Shown piece by piece: positions 18,435 through 26,948 of a stretch of 64,000 bases of DNA. Positions within the stretch are counted from its first letter, which is position 1. Each line of letters starts with the position of its first letter. Under the pieces are notes generated by a model that saw only the letters and a program-made list of their open reading frames with translations, made no database searches and was not told the DNA's origin. A program made the position numbers and the translations under genes. Source of the stretch: Deltaproteobacteria bacterium (GTDB taxonomy: Bacteria > Desulfobacterota > Binatia > HRBIN30 > CADEER01); contig JAJCZJ010000123.1 in NCBI GenBank assembly GCA_029262455.1, positions 62,001 through 126,000 on the forward strand, given 5' to 3'.

Positions 18435-18765
18435 CGTAGCGTCGCATCGCGGTTCGCCGATTCAACCTGTCTCGCGGGTGCCAATGTCTCCGCGAAAGAA
18501 GAGAGAGAAGAGAGACGGGCACAAGAGTAGCGTAAGAAGTGTAGCGAAGCCGAGTCCGAAGAAGCGACTTGCTGCCGTTGCTGCAAGAGGCCGGACTGGG
18601 TGTCGAGGAGCTGCGTCTTGCCCCTACTGTTCCTGTACCGATACGGAGTTGTTCCGTGCGGCCTCTTCCGCGCGCTTGCTCGATGATGTTGGCGTGATCC
18701 TGGTCATCGTGTTCAGTGCAACGACAGGTTTCCCCTTACGGCCCGGTATCTAAGAGGGGAGCTTC
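18435..18765. other. 331-base gene-free stretch
   Basis: It lies between convergent genes. A 91-codon frame (18478-18753, GTG start) encodes a Lys/Arg-rich N-terminus and a C-P-Y-C-S-C motif, but it has no ribosome binding site and no recognisable family. A purine-rich tract (gaaagaagagagagaagagaga) sits at about 18490-18515. I see no clear terminator or RNA gene. Confidence 0.35.
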
Positions 18766-19548
18766 TTACGTCTCAGAACTTCTCGGTCCGGAGCGGTAAC
18801 CGGATAGTGCGCAGGCGATGAGTGTCAGGCCGGCTACCAGAGCGAGCCAGAACGCAATTTCACCGGATCGGTTGTGGAGTGTCCCCAGAGAAGCGCCGCG
18901 CAGGTACTCGAGAGTGAATTTGCTACCGCATCGCAGCAAGAGGAACCACAGGAAGACTTGCCCCTGATATCTGGCGCGCGGTGTGAACCATAGCAGGAAC
19001 AAGAGGATGAGAATGCCGTCGAGTGAGAAGTAGAGTGACAGTGGGTGGACCGGCAGACTCGTTGCCGCGTCTGGGGAGATGAGGCCGTGTGCTTCGTGGG
19101 AGGTGAAGGGTTCGCTGTTCTTCGGGAAAGCGACGCCCCACGGCATCGACGTTGGTGCACCGAAGCAGCAGCCGTTGAGGAAGCAGCCGATCCGGCCGAC
19201 GGAGATGAGGACCGTCAGTCCTGGTGCCATCGCGTCGAGAACGACCAGCGGCGGGAGTCGCAGAGTGAGCGCGAATGGCGGGAAGACGATCAACGTTGCG
19301 ACGAGTGCGCCCGGCAGCCGGAATCCCCCAGAAGTGAGTGCTTGACTGAGTGGAATGCCCATCTCCCAGATGTAGGCCAACCTTGTTCCAGCGACCGCGA
19401 AGGGTAAGACCATCCCGAGAAGGACCAGCGATCGAATTGGCGGAAGTCCGCGTCGGCGTATCGCTTCGACGTTGATGATGACGCCGATCGCAACGGCGAG
19501 GGTCCAGAACAGGTACCAAGAATCGTAGCCGAAAAGCCGAGGCTGCAT
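18766..19548 (-). CDS. Prolipoprotein diacylglyceryl transferase family protein (divergent Lgt-like)
   Basis: 260 residues, seven predicted membrane helices. The Lgt signature is visible as G-R-I-G-C-F-L-N-G-C-C-F-G-A-P-T followed by P-W-G-V-A-F-P, and H-P-L-S-L-Y fits the conserved H-P-x-x-L-Y. The N-x-E of the classical signature is absent, and the H-G-G motif carrying the essential His of E. coli Lgt reads L-P-G-A-L. It may therefore be a paralogue with altered function rather than the housekeeping Lgt. It is downstream of the beta-helix gene on the same strand, 60 bases away. Confidence 0.75.
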   Translation of the reverse strand: MQPRLFGYDSWYLFWTLAVAIGVIINVEAIRRRGLPPIRSLVLLGMVLPFAVAGTRLAYIWEMGIPLSQALTSGGFRLPGALVATLIVFPPFALTLRLPPLVVLDAMAPGLTVLISVGRIGCFLNGCCFGAPTSMPWGVAFPKNSEPFTSHEAHGLISPDAATSLPVHPLSLYFSLDGILILLFLLWFTPRARYQGQVFLWFLLLRCGSKFTLEYLRGASLGTLHNRSGEIAFWLALVAGLTLIACALSGYRSGPRSSET

Positions 19549-19608
19549 AGGGGGAGGATGGCGAGGGGGCGGCCACAGGGTGATCCGCGCCCTCGATCTC
19601 GGTGTGCG

Positions 19609-22600
19609 CTACTGCAAAACCATCTCGGGCGGGTTGACGCCTTCTCTGGACTGGAACTTGGCGCGGTCGTCGGGGCCGACACCTTTGATGGCGATGCTTA
19701 CGTCGCCGTCGACCCTTTGAGCGTTGATGTAGTTGTTCAATGCCGCGTTTGAGAATTCGATCCAACCGATTGTGTTCGGGGCCAAATTGAGGGTGCCGAG
19801 TAGGTTGCCGGATGCCGGCGCGTTATTCCAAGTGATGGCTGTTTCGGCCCAAGTATCGTCCGTCACCTCATAGAACTGGAAGCCCTGGAGATCTTCGCCT
19901 GTGATTGCTTCGCGGAAGAGGCGAAGCGTCGCTCCGGTGGCGTCGGAGGTGAGGCCGGTGACGTCAAATTTGACATAAATCTCTCGCTGGTCACCGCCCG
20001 GACTTTCGACGTGCAGGACAGTCTCGAGTCCGTGATTTTCGTTTGCTTCGCCCGGGTCATCGTTGCTCGTCTTGGTCCACGAATCTTCGGTCGGAACACA
20101 TGTGGCGTTGCGCGCGCAGTTTTCGTCGGGTGGCCAGACTCCGGTCGCTGTCCCGTCATCTCCAAACACGAGGGTCGGTCGATCGAAGCCGTCGCTCTCA
20201 TTGTTTCGCATTCCGTCGAGCTTGACGTGCTTATTGTCGGACCCTACCAAAATCAGCGTGAACAGATCGTTACCGGTTGCGACCTCCTCGGCGACTGCGT
20301 GGGAGAGCTCGACACTCCACCATTCGCCGTCGTCGACGACGGCGGAACCCTCGGGGTCGGTGGCGGATTTTGCGAGCCGTCCGGCGAAGCGTCCACGAGG
20401 CGGCACGACATCCCAATGGAGCCAGGTCGGGTGAAGTGGGGAGCCCGTCGTTACGTCAGAGTCACCGGTTCCCTCTTCCCATCCGTCGTCGCTGGTGTCC
20501 AGGTCGGTTTGCCAATTCTGAAGCACGTAAACCTTGGGGCCCTTGCCGTCTCGTGGTTTGCTGCACTCTTCGCCCATGATCGCGCAGTTCTCATGGTTCC
20601 GTACATGGACGAACAGAGTCGCGGTGGTTACCTCCGCGTCGATCGGCAGGATGTCGAAGGTCAGGTAGGATTCGTACTGATTCACGACTGTGCAGGTTCC
20701 GTTTCCGGTGCACTCGGTATCGTTGTTGCAGTCCTGTGAGTATGGGTTTGAGCCCGAGCAGCTCATGCCATCGTCTGCCGATACTTCCATTCGGTTCTTG
20801 TCACCGTTGCTCTCTTTCGGCTTGTTGCTGCGCGTGAACCCCTCCTTTGTCCCGTTGCAGACACGTTCGGTGGCCCTGCAGCTGGGATTCGCAACTTCAT
20901 CGCATCCGCAATCCGTATCGAGTGGGGGGGTGGCGTCTAGTTGAAACTGTTGCGCGGTAACCGGCGTGAAGGACAGCTTTGGTTCTTTCCCGGTAGTCTC
21001 TTTTGAGTAGTACTCGGTCAAGTAGCCGCTCGCCAAGTGACCTGAGAACGAATACATCACGTGAGAGCTTGATGGTCCAACATAGAGTTGGAAGAGATGT
21101 GTGACGTCGTACGGAGTGTAGATGTCTTGTGCGGCTCCGGGTTCGAGCGTGATGCCGAAGCCCTGGCGAAGTGCGCTGGGGACAGCGTTGGGAAACGCGG
21201 TGTTGAACCAGTCCCACGACATTTCGGGTTCGGTGACCACGTTGGCGGCTGGATCGACCCCGTGGAGAAAACCCGCATGGCTGGAGGTCATGTCGAGCGA
21301 AGACATGACGTTGAGAGTTGCGTCGATGGCTCCGGTCGAGCCATGCGGTACGTCGAATTTGAGCAGAGAGATACGCTCCTGAGGATTGCAGCCGCCCTTC
21401 CTGTGAGCACGCAGCCTGGGTAGCGTTGAAAAGACGTCCCCGCTGAATAACCCTGTCCAGATGTAGCCGTCGGCAACGGGAAGGGCCTCGACGACGGGAG
21501 TGCCTGCTGTCTCGAGGATGATGATTGTGCCGTTTGTGAACTCCACATCGTCGCCACCGAGTTCGGGGTCATTGATGACTAGCGCCGAGCCGTCCACCGA
21601 CACGTCGGTCAGCGTATTGACCGGCCAGGAGGGCACGTTCTGGTAGATCCCGGTCCCGATGTCGGGGTCGGCCAGTGTTCGCACAGCGGCCTGTACCGAG
21701 CGGATCAACGAGACGGACTGCAGTCGGTTGTTCATGGCGCTATCGAAGATTACGCAGTGGTCGCTGCCGGCGAAGCCGCCCGGATTGGGGTCCTCGCCTT
21801 CGAGACCATCGATTTGGCCCCCGAGGACGAGATTGTTTGCCGGGAAAAGGTACTGCCCGGGATTGTTGTCGTCCTCGATCGCTTCCATGACCAGCCGCCG
21901 AACGGCGGTGTTGTCCTTGAGCAAGTTATCGGTGCAATCGCCGCGCAGCGTGATGCCGCGATCTGAAAACGTGTTTCCTTCGATCAGGGCGCCGCTGGCC
22001 TCTTTCATGTGGAGACCCCAGTCGTCGGACCCGCTTGTGACGTTGCCGATTACCTGCGCGCCTTGGTTTCGCAGCAAGTAGATGGCTTCGAGGCCAGGGT
22101 TCTCGACGACGTTGTTGAGGATCAAGGCGCGGTCGGAGCCGCCTCCTATGTGAATTCCCTCGTCGCCGACGTCTTTTACGAGATTGTACTCAACCGTTAC
22201 ATCGTCGGCGTCGACGTCGACACCATAGGATCCCGGAATATTCTCGCCGTTGTCGATCCACCCGCAGCTTTCCGTGATGACTTGTGTGATTCCGTCTCCT
22301 ACGACGGTCTTGTTTGCTTTGACCTCGATACACCGCCGCCAGGTTCCAATCGTAATGTCACCGCCGACAACCCTGATGTTCTTGATCACTGCTTTGGTTG
22401 CGGTGGATTCCACCTTGATTCCGACGGTGTCGTATTCGCGGCCAGGGATCTGGGGATCGTCTGGCCATAAACTTGTCGGGCCGTGGATCGAAAAACCGGC
22501 GCCATCGAGTACGACATTGGCAGCGTTGATGCGCAGTCCGTGCTGATCGATCGGATCGGCGGTGCAATCGAGATCGCCCGGCAATGTGTAGTCTTCAGTG

Positions 22601-22755
22601 ACTGCATCGCCGCAACAACACGGGACTGCACCGCCGCAGTTTTGCGGAGCCGGCCGACTGGCGCACACCGCTGGTTCGGCCGTTGCCGTGTTCGCCCCGA
22701 GGAGCAGGGCGACGGCAAAGTTCAGTGCGAAGGAAACGAACCGTCTATCTGTCAT
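19609..22755 (-). CDS. Exported right-handed beta-helix protein with DNRLRE-type domains
   Basis: 1048 residues; ATG 22755 has AGGAG six bases upstream and starts a signal peptide (A-V-A-L-L-L-G-A-N-T-A-T-A). Residues about 45-330 are parallel beta-helix repeats (N-V-V-L-D-G-A-G, I-K-N-I-R-V-V-G-G, V-V-E-N-P-G-L-E-A-I). Three beta-sandwich domains follow at about 420-575, 610-840 and 870-1048, each with the L-x-F-D-V/I, A-T-L-x-V/L-x and W-x-E/T pattern of DNRLRE (CBM96-like) domains. The last has T-W-A-E-T-A-I-T-W-N-N-A-P. Probably a surface polysaccharide-binding or lyase-like protein; no catalytic residues were identified. Confidence 0.85.
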   Translation of the reverse strand: MTDRRFVSFALNFAVALLLGANTATAEPAVCASRPAPQNCGGAVPCCCGDAVTEDYTLPGDLDCTADPIDQHGLRINAANVVLDGAGFSIHGPTSLWPDDPQIPGREYDTVGIKVESTATKAVIKNIRVVGGDITIGTWRRCIEVKANKTVVGDGITQVITESCGWIDNGENIPGSYGVDVDADDVTVEYNLVKDVGDEGIHIGGGSDRALILNNVVENPGLEAIYLLRNQGAQVIGNVTSGSDDWGLHMKEASGALIEGNTFSDRGITLRGDCTDNLLKDNTAVRRLVMEAIEDDNNPGQYLFPANNLVLGGQIDGLEGEDPNPGGFAGSDHCVIFDSAMNNRLQSVSLIRSVQAAVRTLADPDIGTGIYQNVPSWPVNTLTDVSVDGSALVINDPELGGDDVEFTNGTIIILETAGTPVVEALPVADGYIWTGLFSGDVFSTLPRLRAHRKGGCNPQERISLLKFDVPHGSTGAIDATLNVMSSLDMTSSHAGFLHGVDPAANVVTEPEMSWDWFNTAFPNAVPSALRQGFGITLEPGAAQDIYTPYDVTHLFQLYVGPSSSHVMYSFSGHLASGYLTEYYSKETTGKEPKLSFTPVTAQQFQLDATPPLDTDCGCDEVANPSCRATERVCNGTKEGFTRSNKPKESNGDKNRMEVSADDGMSCSGSNPYSQDCNNDTECTGNGTCTVVNQYESYLTFDILPIDAEVTTATLFVHVRNHENCAIMGEECSKPRDGKGPKVYVLQNWQTDLDTSDDGWEEGTGDSDVTTGSPLHPTWLHWDVVPPRGRFAGRLAKSATDPEGSAVVDDGEWWSVELSHAVAEEVATGNDLFTLILVGSDNKHVKLDGMRNNESDGFDRPTLVFGDDGTATGVWPPDENCARNATCVPTEDSWTKTSNDDPGEANENHGLETVLHVESPGGDQREIYVKFDVTGLTSDATGATLRLFREAITGEDLQGFQFYEVTDDTWAETAITWNNAPASGNLLGTLNLAPNTIGWIEFSNAALNNYINAQRVDGDVSIAIKGVGPDDRAKFQSREGVNPPEMVLQ

Positions 22756-22918
22756 CAGAAACTCCTAATCGCTCCCGCGATCGTAGGTTTGCGCAGCGTG
22801 GGGTGGCGATTGCTGCCGCGTCTGCCCAACAGTCTGTCTTTCAACGGGACTGCTACGCCTGTGTCCCCGGGACCTAGCAATTCGGCAGGTGTTGCGTCAA
22901 CGGAATTTCTTGATCGTG

Positions 22919-22934
22919 GATAAAGAACTTTATC
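22919..22934. promoter_or_regulatory. 16-bp palindrome upstream of the beta-helix gene
   Basis: GATAAAG, two bases, CTTTATC, in an AT-rich patch between the 3' end of xylH and the beta-helix gene, about 165 bases upstream of the latter's start. It has the form of a dimeric repressor or activator site. Which protein binds is unknown. Confidence 0.4.
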
Positions 22935-22975
22935 GTTGGTCGAAATCGGTCACTTGACAAATTCTTGCGGTGACA

Positions 22976-24106
22976 TCAGCGTCGGGACAGGCGGACGTCG
23001 ACCCATACGGCTAGAGCGAGGACTGTACCTCTTGCGATGAATTTCGTCTCGGGAGTGAAGGCGAGAAGGGTCATGCCGTTGAGCAGTGTCGCCATGATCA
23101 AGGCGCCGAATAGAACCCCGATCACGTCGCCGCGACCGCCCTTTAGGCTGGTGCCGCCGATGACGCATGCGGCAATGGCGTCGAGCTCCATGAGCTGCCC
23201 GGTTGTCGTCGTCGATGCGCCGGCGAATGCTGTCTGCAGGAAACCGGAGATCGACACCAGAGTCCCCATGATCGCGAAGGCCGCGATGACTGCGGTCTCT
23301 GCCGGTACTCCCGAGATGATCGCTGCTTCTTCGTTACCGCCGATCGCGTAGAGGTGACGGCCGAGCCGCGTGTGTTGGGTGATGACGTGGATGACGAACG
23401 CAGTCGAGGCGAGTATCAGAGCGGATAGCGGAACTCCGCGATATTGGTTCATTGTCAGCACAGCCAGCAGGATGACCTGGGCGGAAACGAACCAACGCAG
23501 GAACAGCTGTTCGTCGTCGGTCTGAATGCCTTGGCGCTTTCTCTGGCGCGAAGTGCTGGCGGCGCCTGCGGCTAGTGCTACGACGAGCAGCGCGGCCAAG
23601 ATTAGACTGACGCGCGGGGAAACGTAGAACGTGGTCAGCAGAGAGTAGAGGTTGGACTGGCCACCTTGGACCACCGGGACGGTGCTGTTCTCGATGACGA
23701 GCCAGTGTGCCCCTTTGAAGATCAGGAGTCCCCCAAGGGTGATGATGAAGGCGGGCATGCGTTCGCGCACAATGACGAAGCCCATCGCCGAATAGAGGAC
23801 GATACTGAACAGCGCCGTTGACGACAGGGCCGCGGGGGCCGGCCAGCTGTAGTGCAGCGTCAAAACCGCGGCGATGGCGCCGGTCAGGCCGACGCCGCTG
23901 CCGACGCTCAGGTCGATGTGCCCGGGCACGATGATGAGCAGCATCCCGAGGGCGAGGATCGCCGTCGATGCGGTTTCGATTGCCAGCTGTGACAGGTTGC
24001 GCGGGCTGATGAATGCCGCGTCGTAGAGGGCGAAGTAGGAGACGATGGAGACCAATGCGATCAACATCGAGAGGCTGCGAAAACTTACGCTTTCCGGTCG
24101 CGTCAT
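22976..24106 (-). CDS. xylH: Sugar ABC transporter permease, XylH-type
   Basis: 376 residues with about ten membrane helices. Family motifs of BPD_transp_2 permeases are clear: G-M-L-L-I-I-V-P-G-H-I-D-L-S-V-G-S near residue 60, and A-C-V-I-G-G-T-S-L-K-G-G-R-G near residue 310. A basic cytoplasmic segment at about 185-200 (R-Q-R-K-R-Q-G) is typical of XylH-like permeases. It forms the membrane channel for a pentose or related sugar. The start overlaps the xylG stop by ATGA, so it is last in a xylF-xylG-xylH operon. Xylose as substrate is by family resemblance only. Confidence 0.88.
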   Translation of the reverse strand: MTRPESVSFRSLSMLIALVSIVSYFALYDAAFISPRNLSQLAIETASTAILALGMLLIIVPGHIDLSVGSGVGLTGAIAAVLTLHYSWPAPAALSSTALFSIVLYSAMGFVIVRERMPAFIITLGGLLIFKGAHWLVIENSTVPVVQGGQSNLYSLLTTFYVSPRVSLILAALLVVALAAGAASTSRQRKRQGIQTDDEQLFLRWFVSAQVILLAVLTMNQYRGVPLSALILASTAFVIHVITQHTRLGRHLYAIGGNEEAAIISGVPAETAVIAAFAIMGTLVSISGFLQTAFAGASTTTTGQLMELDAIAACVIGGTSLKGGRGDVIGVLFGALIMATLLNGMTLLAFTPETKFIARGTVLALAVWVDVRLSRR

Positions 24107-25638
24107 GGTTGCGCTTGTTCCTTGTGTGACGTCGACATAGCTGCGGCGAGAAGTGTTGCCGCAGTGGCCTCGTTGTGGGTGAAATGGCCGCCGACCGTAC
24201 CCTCCGAAAGCATCATGATCCGGTCGCTCATGCGCATCAGTTCCGGTAGTTCGCTGGACACCATGACGATGGCGACGCCGGAGTCGGTCAGCTGATTGAT
24301 GAGGTCGTAGATCTCGCGTTTTGCGCCGACATCGATGCCTCGCGTAGGCTCGTCGAGAAGGATCACCTTGGGCTTTGTCATCAGCGCTTTACCGAGCACG
24401 ACCTTTTGTTGATTGCCGCCCGACAGGGTACTCGCGGCGCTGGCCAGGTTCGGGGCTTTGATTTGAAGCGACTTGGCGTAGTCGCCGCAGATGCGCGCTT
24501 CGGAGTGGCGATCGACTCGTCCGGCCCGGGTCAGACCCGGGAGGGATGAGAGCGACAGGTTGAATGTGACACTCTGGTCGAGGATGAGGCCGTAGCGTTT
24601 GCGGTCCTCGCTGACCAATACGAGTCCTTGATCGACGCAACCGCGCGGGGTCAATGCGAGTGGTTGCCCGAGCAGTTGAACGCTGCCGTCGACGCGATGT
24701 CCGAAGAAGCCGACCAGGTGCAGCAGCAGCTCACTTCTTCCCGCGCCCATCAGGCCACCGATCCCGAGCACCTCGCCGGCGCGAACTTCGAAAGAGATGC
24801 CTTTTAGTCGTGGCGGTGCGTTGCGTGACTCCGCGATGGTCAGGGCGTCTACGGCGAGCGCGACGTCACCTGGATCAGGTTTGCGTAGGGGGAAGAGGTC
24901 GGCGATGCGCCGTCCCACCATGTGCTGAATCACCTCGTCGCGGTCTGTGTCGCATGCATCGAGGCGCGCAACGGTCGTGCCGTCCCTCAGGACCGTGATT
25001 CGGTCGGCGATGGCGAACACCTCGTCGAGCTTGTGGGAAATATAGATGCACGCGACACCGCGTTGGTGGAGGTCCCGAATGATATCGAGGAGCACATCGA
25101 TCTCTTGCTCGGTGAGGGCCGCGGTCGGTTCGTCCAGGATGAGGACCTTGGAGTCGCTCTTGAGCGCCTTGGCGATTGCCACCAGTTGTTGCTGACCTAC
25201 CCCGAGATCTCCGACGCGGCGATTCGCCGCGACGGCGATGTCGAAGCGACCGAGCAAAGCGGTAGCGTCGGCGTACATCTTATGATGGTCGACCAGGCCG
25301 AGGCGTGTGGGCTCGTGTCCGAGGAAGATGTTCTCGGCGACCGACATTTCGTCGACCAGAGCCAACTCCTGATGAATGACGGCGATTCCCGCCGCTTCGG
25401 AATCGCGAATCGATTCGAGTCGAACGGTTTCGCCGTCGATCAATACTTCGCCGGTGTAGGTGTCGTGCGCGTAGACGCCCGTCAGGATCTTGATCAAGGT
25501 AGACTTGCCGGCGCCGTTTTCGCCGCACAGTCCGTGCACCTCGCCGCCACGGAGCTCGAAGTCGACGTTGTCGAGTGCAGTCACGCCGCCGAATCTCTTG
25601 ACCAGGCCGCGCGTCTCGAGGACTGAGGGAGTTGTCAT
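24103..25638 (-). CDS. xylG: Sugar ABC transporter ATP-binding protein, XylG-type
   Basis: 511 residues with two fused ABC domains. The first has Walker A G-E-N-G-A-G-K-S-T, signature L-G-V-G-Q-Q-Q and Walker B V-L-I-L-D-E-P-T. The second has a degenerate Walker A (G-A-G-R-S-E) but an intact signature (L-S-G-G-N-Q-Q-K) and Walker B, as usual in the XylG/RbsA/MglA family. It energises import with the XylH channel and XylF binding protein. A 22-base gap follows xylF. Confidence 0.92.
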   Translation of the reverse strand: MTTPSVLETRGLVKRFGGVTALDNVDFELRGGEVHGLCGENGAGKSTLIKILTGVYAHDTYTGEVLIDGETVRLESIRDSEAAGIAVIHQELALVDEMSVAENIFLGHEPTRLGLVDHHKMYADATALLGRFDIAVAANRRVGDLGVGQQQLVAIAKALKSDSKVLILDEPTAALTEQEIDVLLDIIRDLHQRGVACIYISHKLDEVFAIADRITVLRDGTTVARLDACDTDRDEVIQHMVGRRIADLFPLRKPDPGDVALAVDALTIAESRNAPPRLKGISFEVRAGEVLGIGGLMGAGRSELLLHLVGFFGHRVDGSVQLLGQPLALTPRGCVDQGLVLVSEDRKRYGLILDQSVTFNLSLSSLPGLTRAGRVDRHSEARICGDYAKSLQIKAPNLASAASTLSGGNQQKVVLGKALMTKPKVILLDEPTRGIDVGAKREIYDLINQLTDSGVAIVMVSSELPELMRMSDRIMMLSEGTVGGHFTHNEATAATLLAAAMSTSHKEQAQP

Positions 25639-25660
25639 AAAAGGGCAGCGCAGGGTGGAG

Positions 25661-26713
25661 CTACTGGTCTTGGTAGACCGCGTCGCGCGAGTGAAAGCCG
25701 GCTCCGATCACGGTCTCGTCTAGATTCGCGCGGGTGACGGTGGTGACCTCGTCGAAGATCGACGGCACCTCGATCTTGCCGTTGAAGGTTCCGTGTTTCG
25801 CGATGATGGGCCGACCTTTGGCGAGGGTTACGGCGGCTTCCGCAGCGGTCGATGCCAGTTTGGTGATCGGCTTGAACACGGTCATGGACTGCTCGCCCGT
25901 GGCGATGCGCTGGCAGGCGACGAGGTCGGCGTCTTGTCCGGTGACGTAGATCGACCCGGCGAGGCCCTCCTCACGCAGTGCCTGAATTGCACCACCGGCA
26001 GTGCCGTCGTTGGAGGTCAGGACGCCGTCGATGCGGTCGCCGTGCCGCGTGATGGCGGCGTTCATGATTCGTTTGGCGTTCTCCGGCTTCCACTCGTTTG
26101 CCCAGTCTTCGTGAATGACCTCAATCGATCCAGACGCAATCGCTGGGTCCAGGGCTAGGTCCTGGCCAGCTTTTACGATAAATGCGTTGTTGTCGGTCTT
26201 TGATCCGTAGATGCGCACGATTCTGGCAGGGCGGTCGGACGGAGCGAGAACATCGACGAGGTATTGGCCCTGAAGCTGCCCGATGCGCTCGTTGTCGAAG
26301 GTGACATACAGGTCGAGATCGCAGTCGCGGATCAATCGGTCGTAGGCGATGACCGGAATATCGGCCTGGTGAGCCAAGCGGACGGCTTTGGCCATGGCCG
26401 ATCCATCGTGTGGCACGATGACGATCACGTCCACCTGGCTGGTGATCAGCGTCTCGATGTCGGCCATTTGGCGATTGTCGTCACTGTTGGCCGACAAAAC
26501 GGTTACATCGGCGCCCAACTCGCGGGCGCGTGCGACAAATGCGTCTCGATCGCGGGCCCAGCGAGTTTCCTGGAGCGTGTCCATCGAGAAGCCGATGTGG
26601 AGCTTGTCGGCTGCCGGGTCTTTGCGATCGGTACGGCCGTCTTGCCGAAGAACAGCCCCGATCAGGACGCTCAGGAACATCGATGCCACAACCAAGAGAG
26701 ACTTTGTCGTCAT
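25661..26713 (-). CDS. xylF: Periplasmic sugar-binding protein, XylF-type
   Basis: 350 residues with an N-terminal hydrophobic export signal (about residues 5-22). The periplasmic-binding-protein fold is clear: I-G-F-S-M-D-T-L-Q-E-T-R-W near residue 40, V-I-V-I-V-P-H-D-G-S-A, I-P-V-I-A-Y-D-R-L-I, and later T-G-Q-D-A-D. These match D-xylose-binding XylF proteins. First gene of the xylFGH operon, divergent from the FG-GAP gene. The intergenic region carries a repeat element rather than an obvious operator. No Shine-Dalgarno is apparent. Confidence 0.9.
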   Translation of the reverse strand: MTTKSLLVVASMFLSVLIGAVLRQDGRTDRKDPAADKLHIGFSMDTLQETRWARDRDAFVARARELGADVTVLSANSDDNRQMADIETLITSQVDVIVIVPHDGSAMAKAVRLAHQADIPVIAYDRLIRDCDLDLYVTFDNERIGQLQGQYLVDVLAPSDRPARIVRIYGSKTDNNAFIVKAGQDLALDPAIASGSIEVIHEDWANEWKPENAKRIMNAAITRHGDRIDGVLTSNDGTAGGAIQALREEGLAGSIYVTGQDADLVACQRIATGEQSMTVFKPITKLASTAAEAAVTLAKGRPIIAKHGTFNGKIEVPSIFDEVTTVTRANLDETVIGAGFHSRDAVYQDQ

Positions 26714-26780
26714 TGTTGCGCGCCGGTCATCTGCTCTCTGTACTCCAAAAGCGATGCTTGCTTCTAGGCTCCGATTTGTG

Positions 26781-26889
26781 GTGGGTCACTTTGATTGAAC
26801 GGCGGGAGCAGCCGGGTACCGGGAGGGCGCCGCCGAGCCGCGTACAACGCGACTTCCGTTGCACCGCACTCAAAATCAAAGTGACCCAC
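26781..26889. repeat. 109-bp MITE-like element with 16-bp perfect terminal inverted repeats
   Basis: GTGGGTCACTTTGATT at 26781-26796 is matched exactly, inverted, at 26874-26889. The core contains a 34-base block (26808-26841) that recurs almost identically at 42869-42901. No target-site duplication is obvious. It sits between divergent xylF and the FG-GAP gene and may supply or disturb their promoters. Confidence 0.65.
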
Positions 26890-26948
26890 TACCGTACTGT
26901 CGTCGTCTCTGGTGCATGAAGCGCGACTCGCCTAGTCTTCGGTCTAGT

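Noticed and set aside
18478-18753. 91-codon frame with C-P-Y-C-S-C
   Set aside because: No ribosome binding site and no family resemblance; the Lys/Arg-rich start comes from a purine tract.
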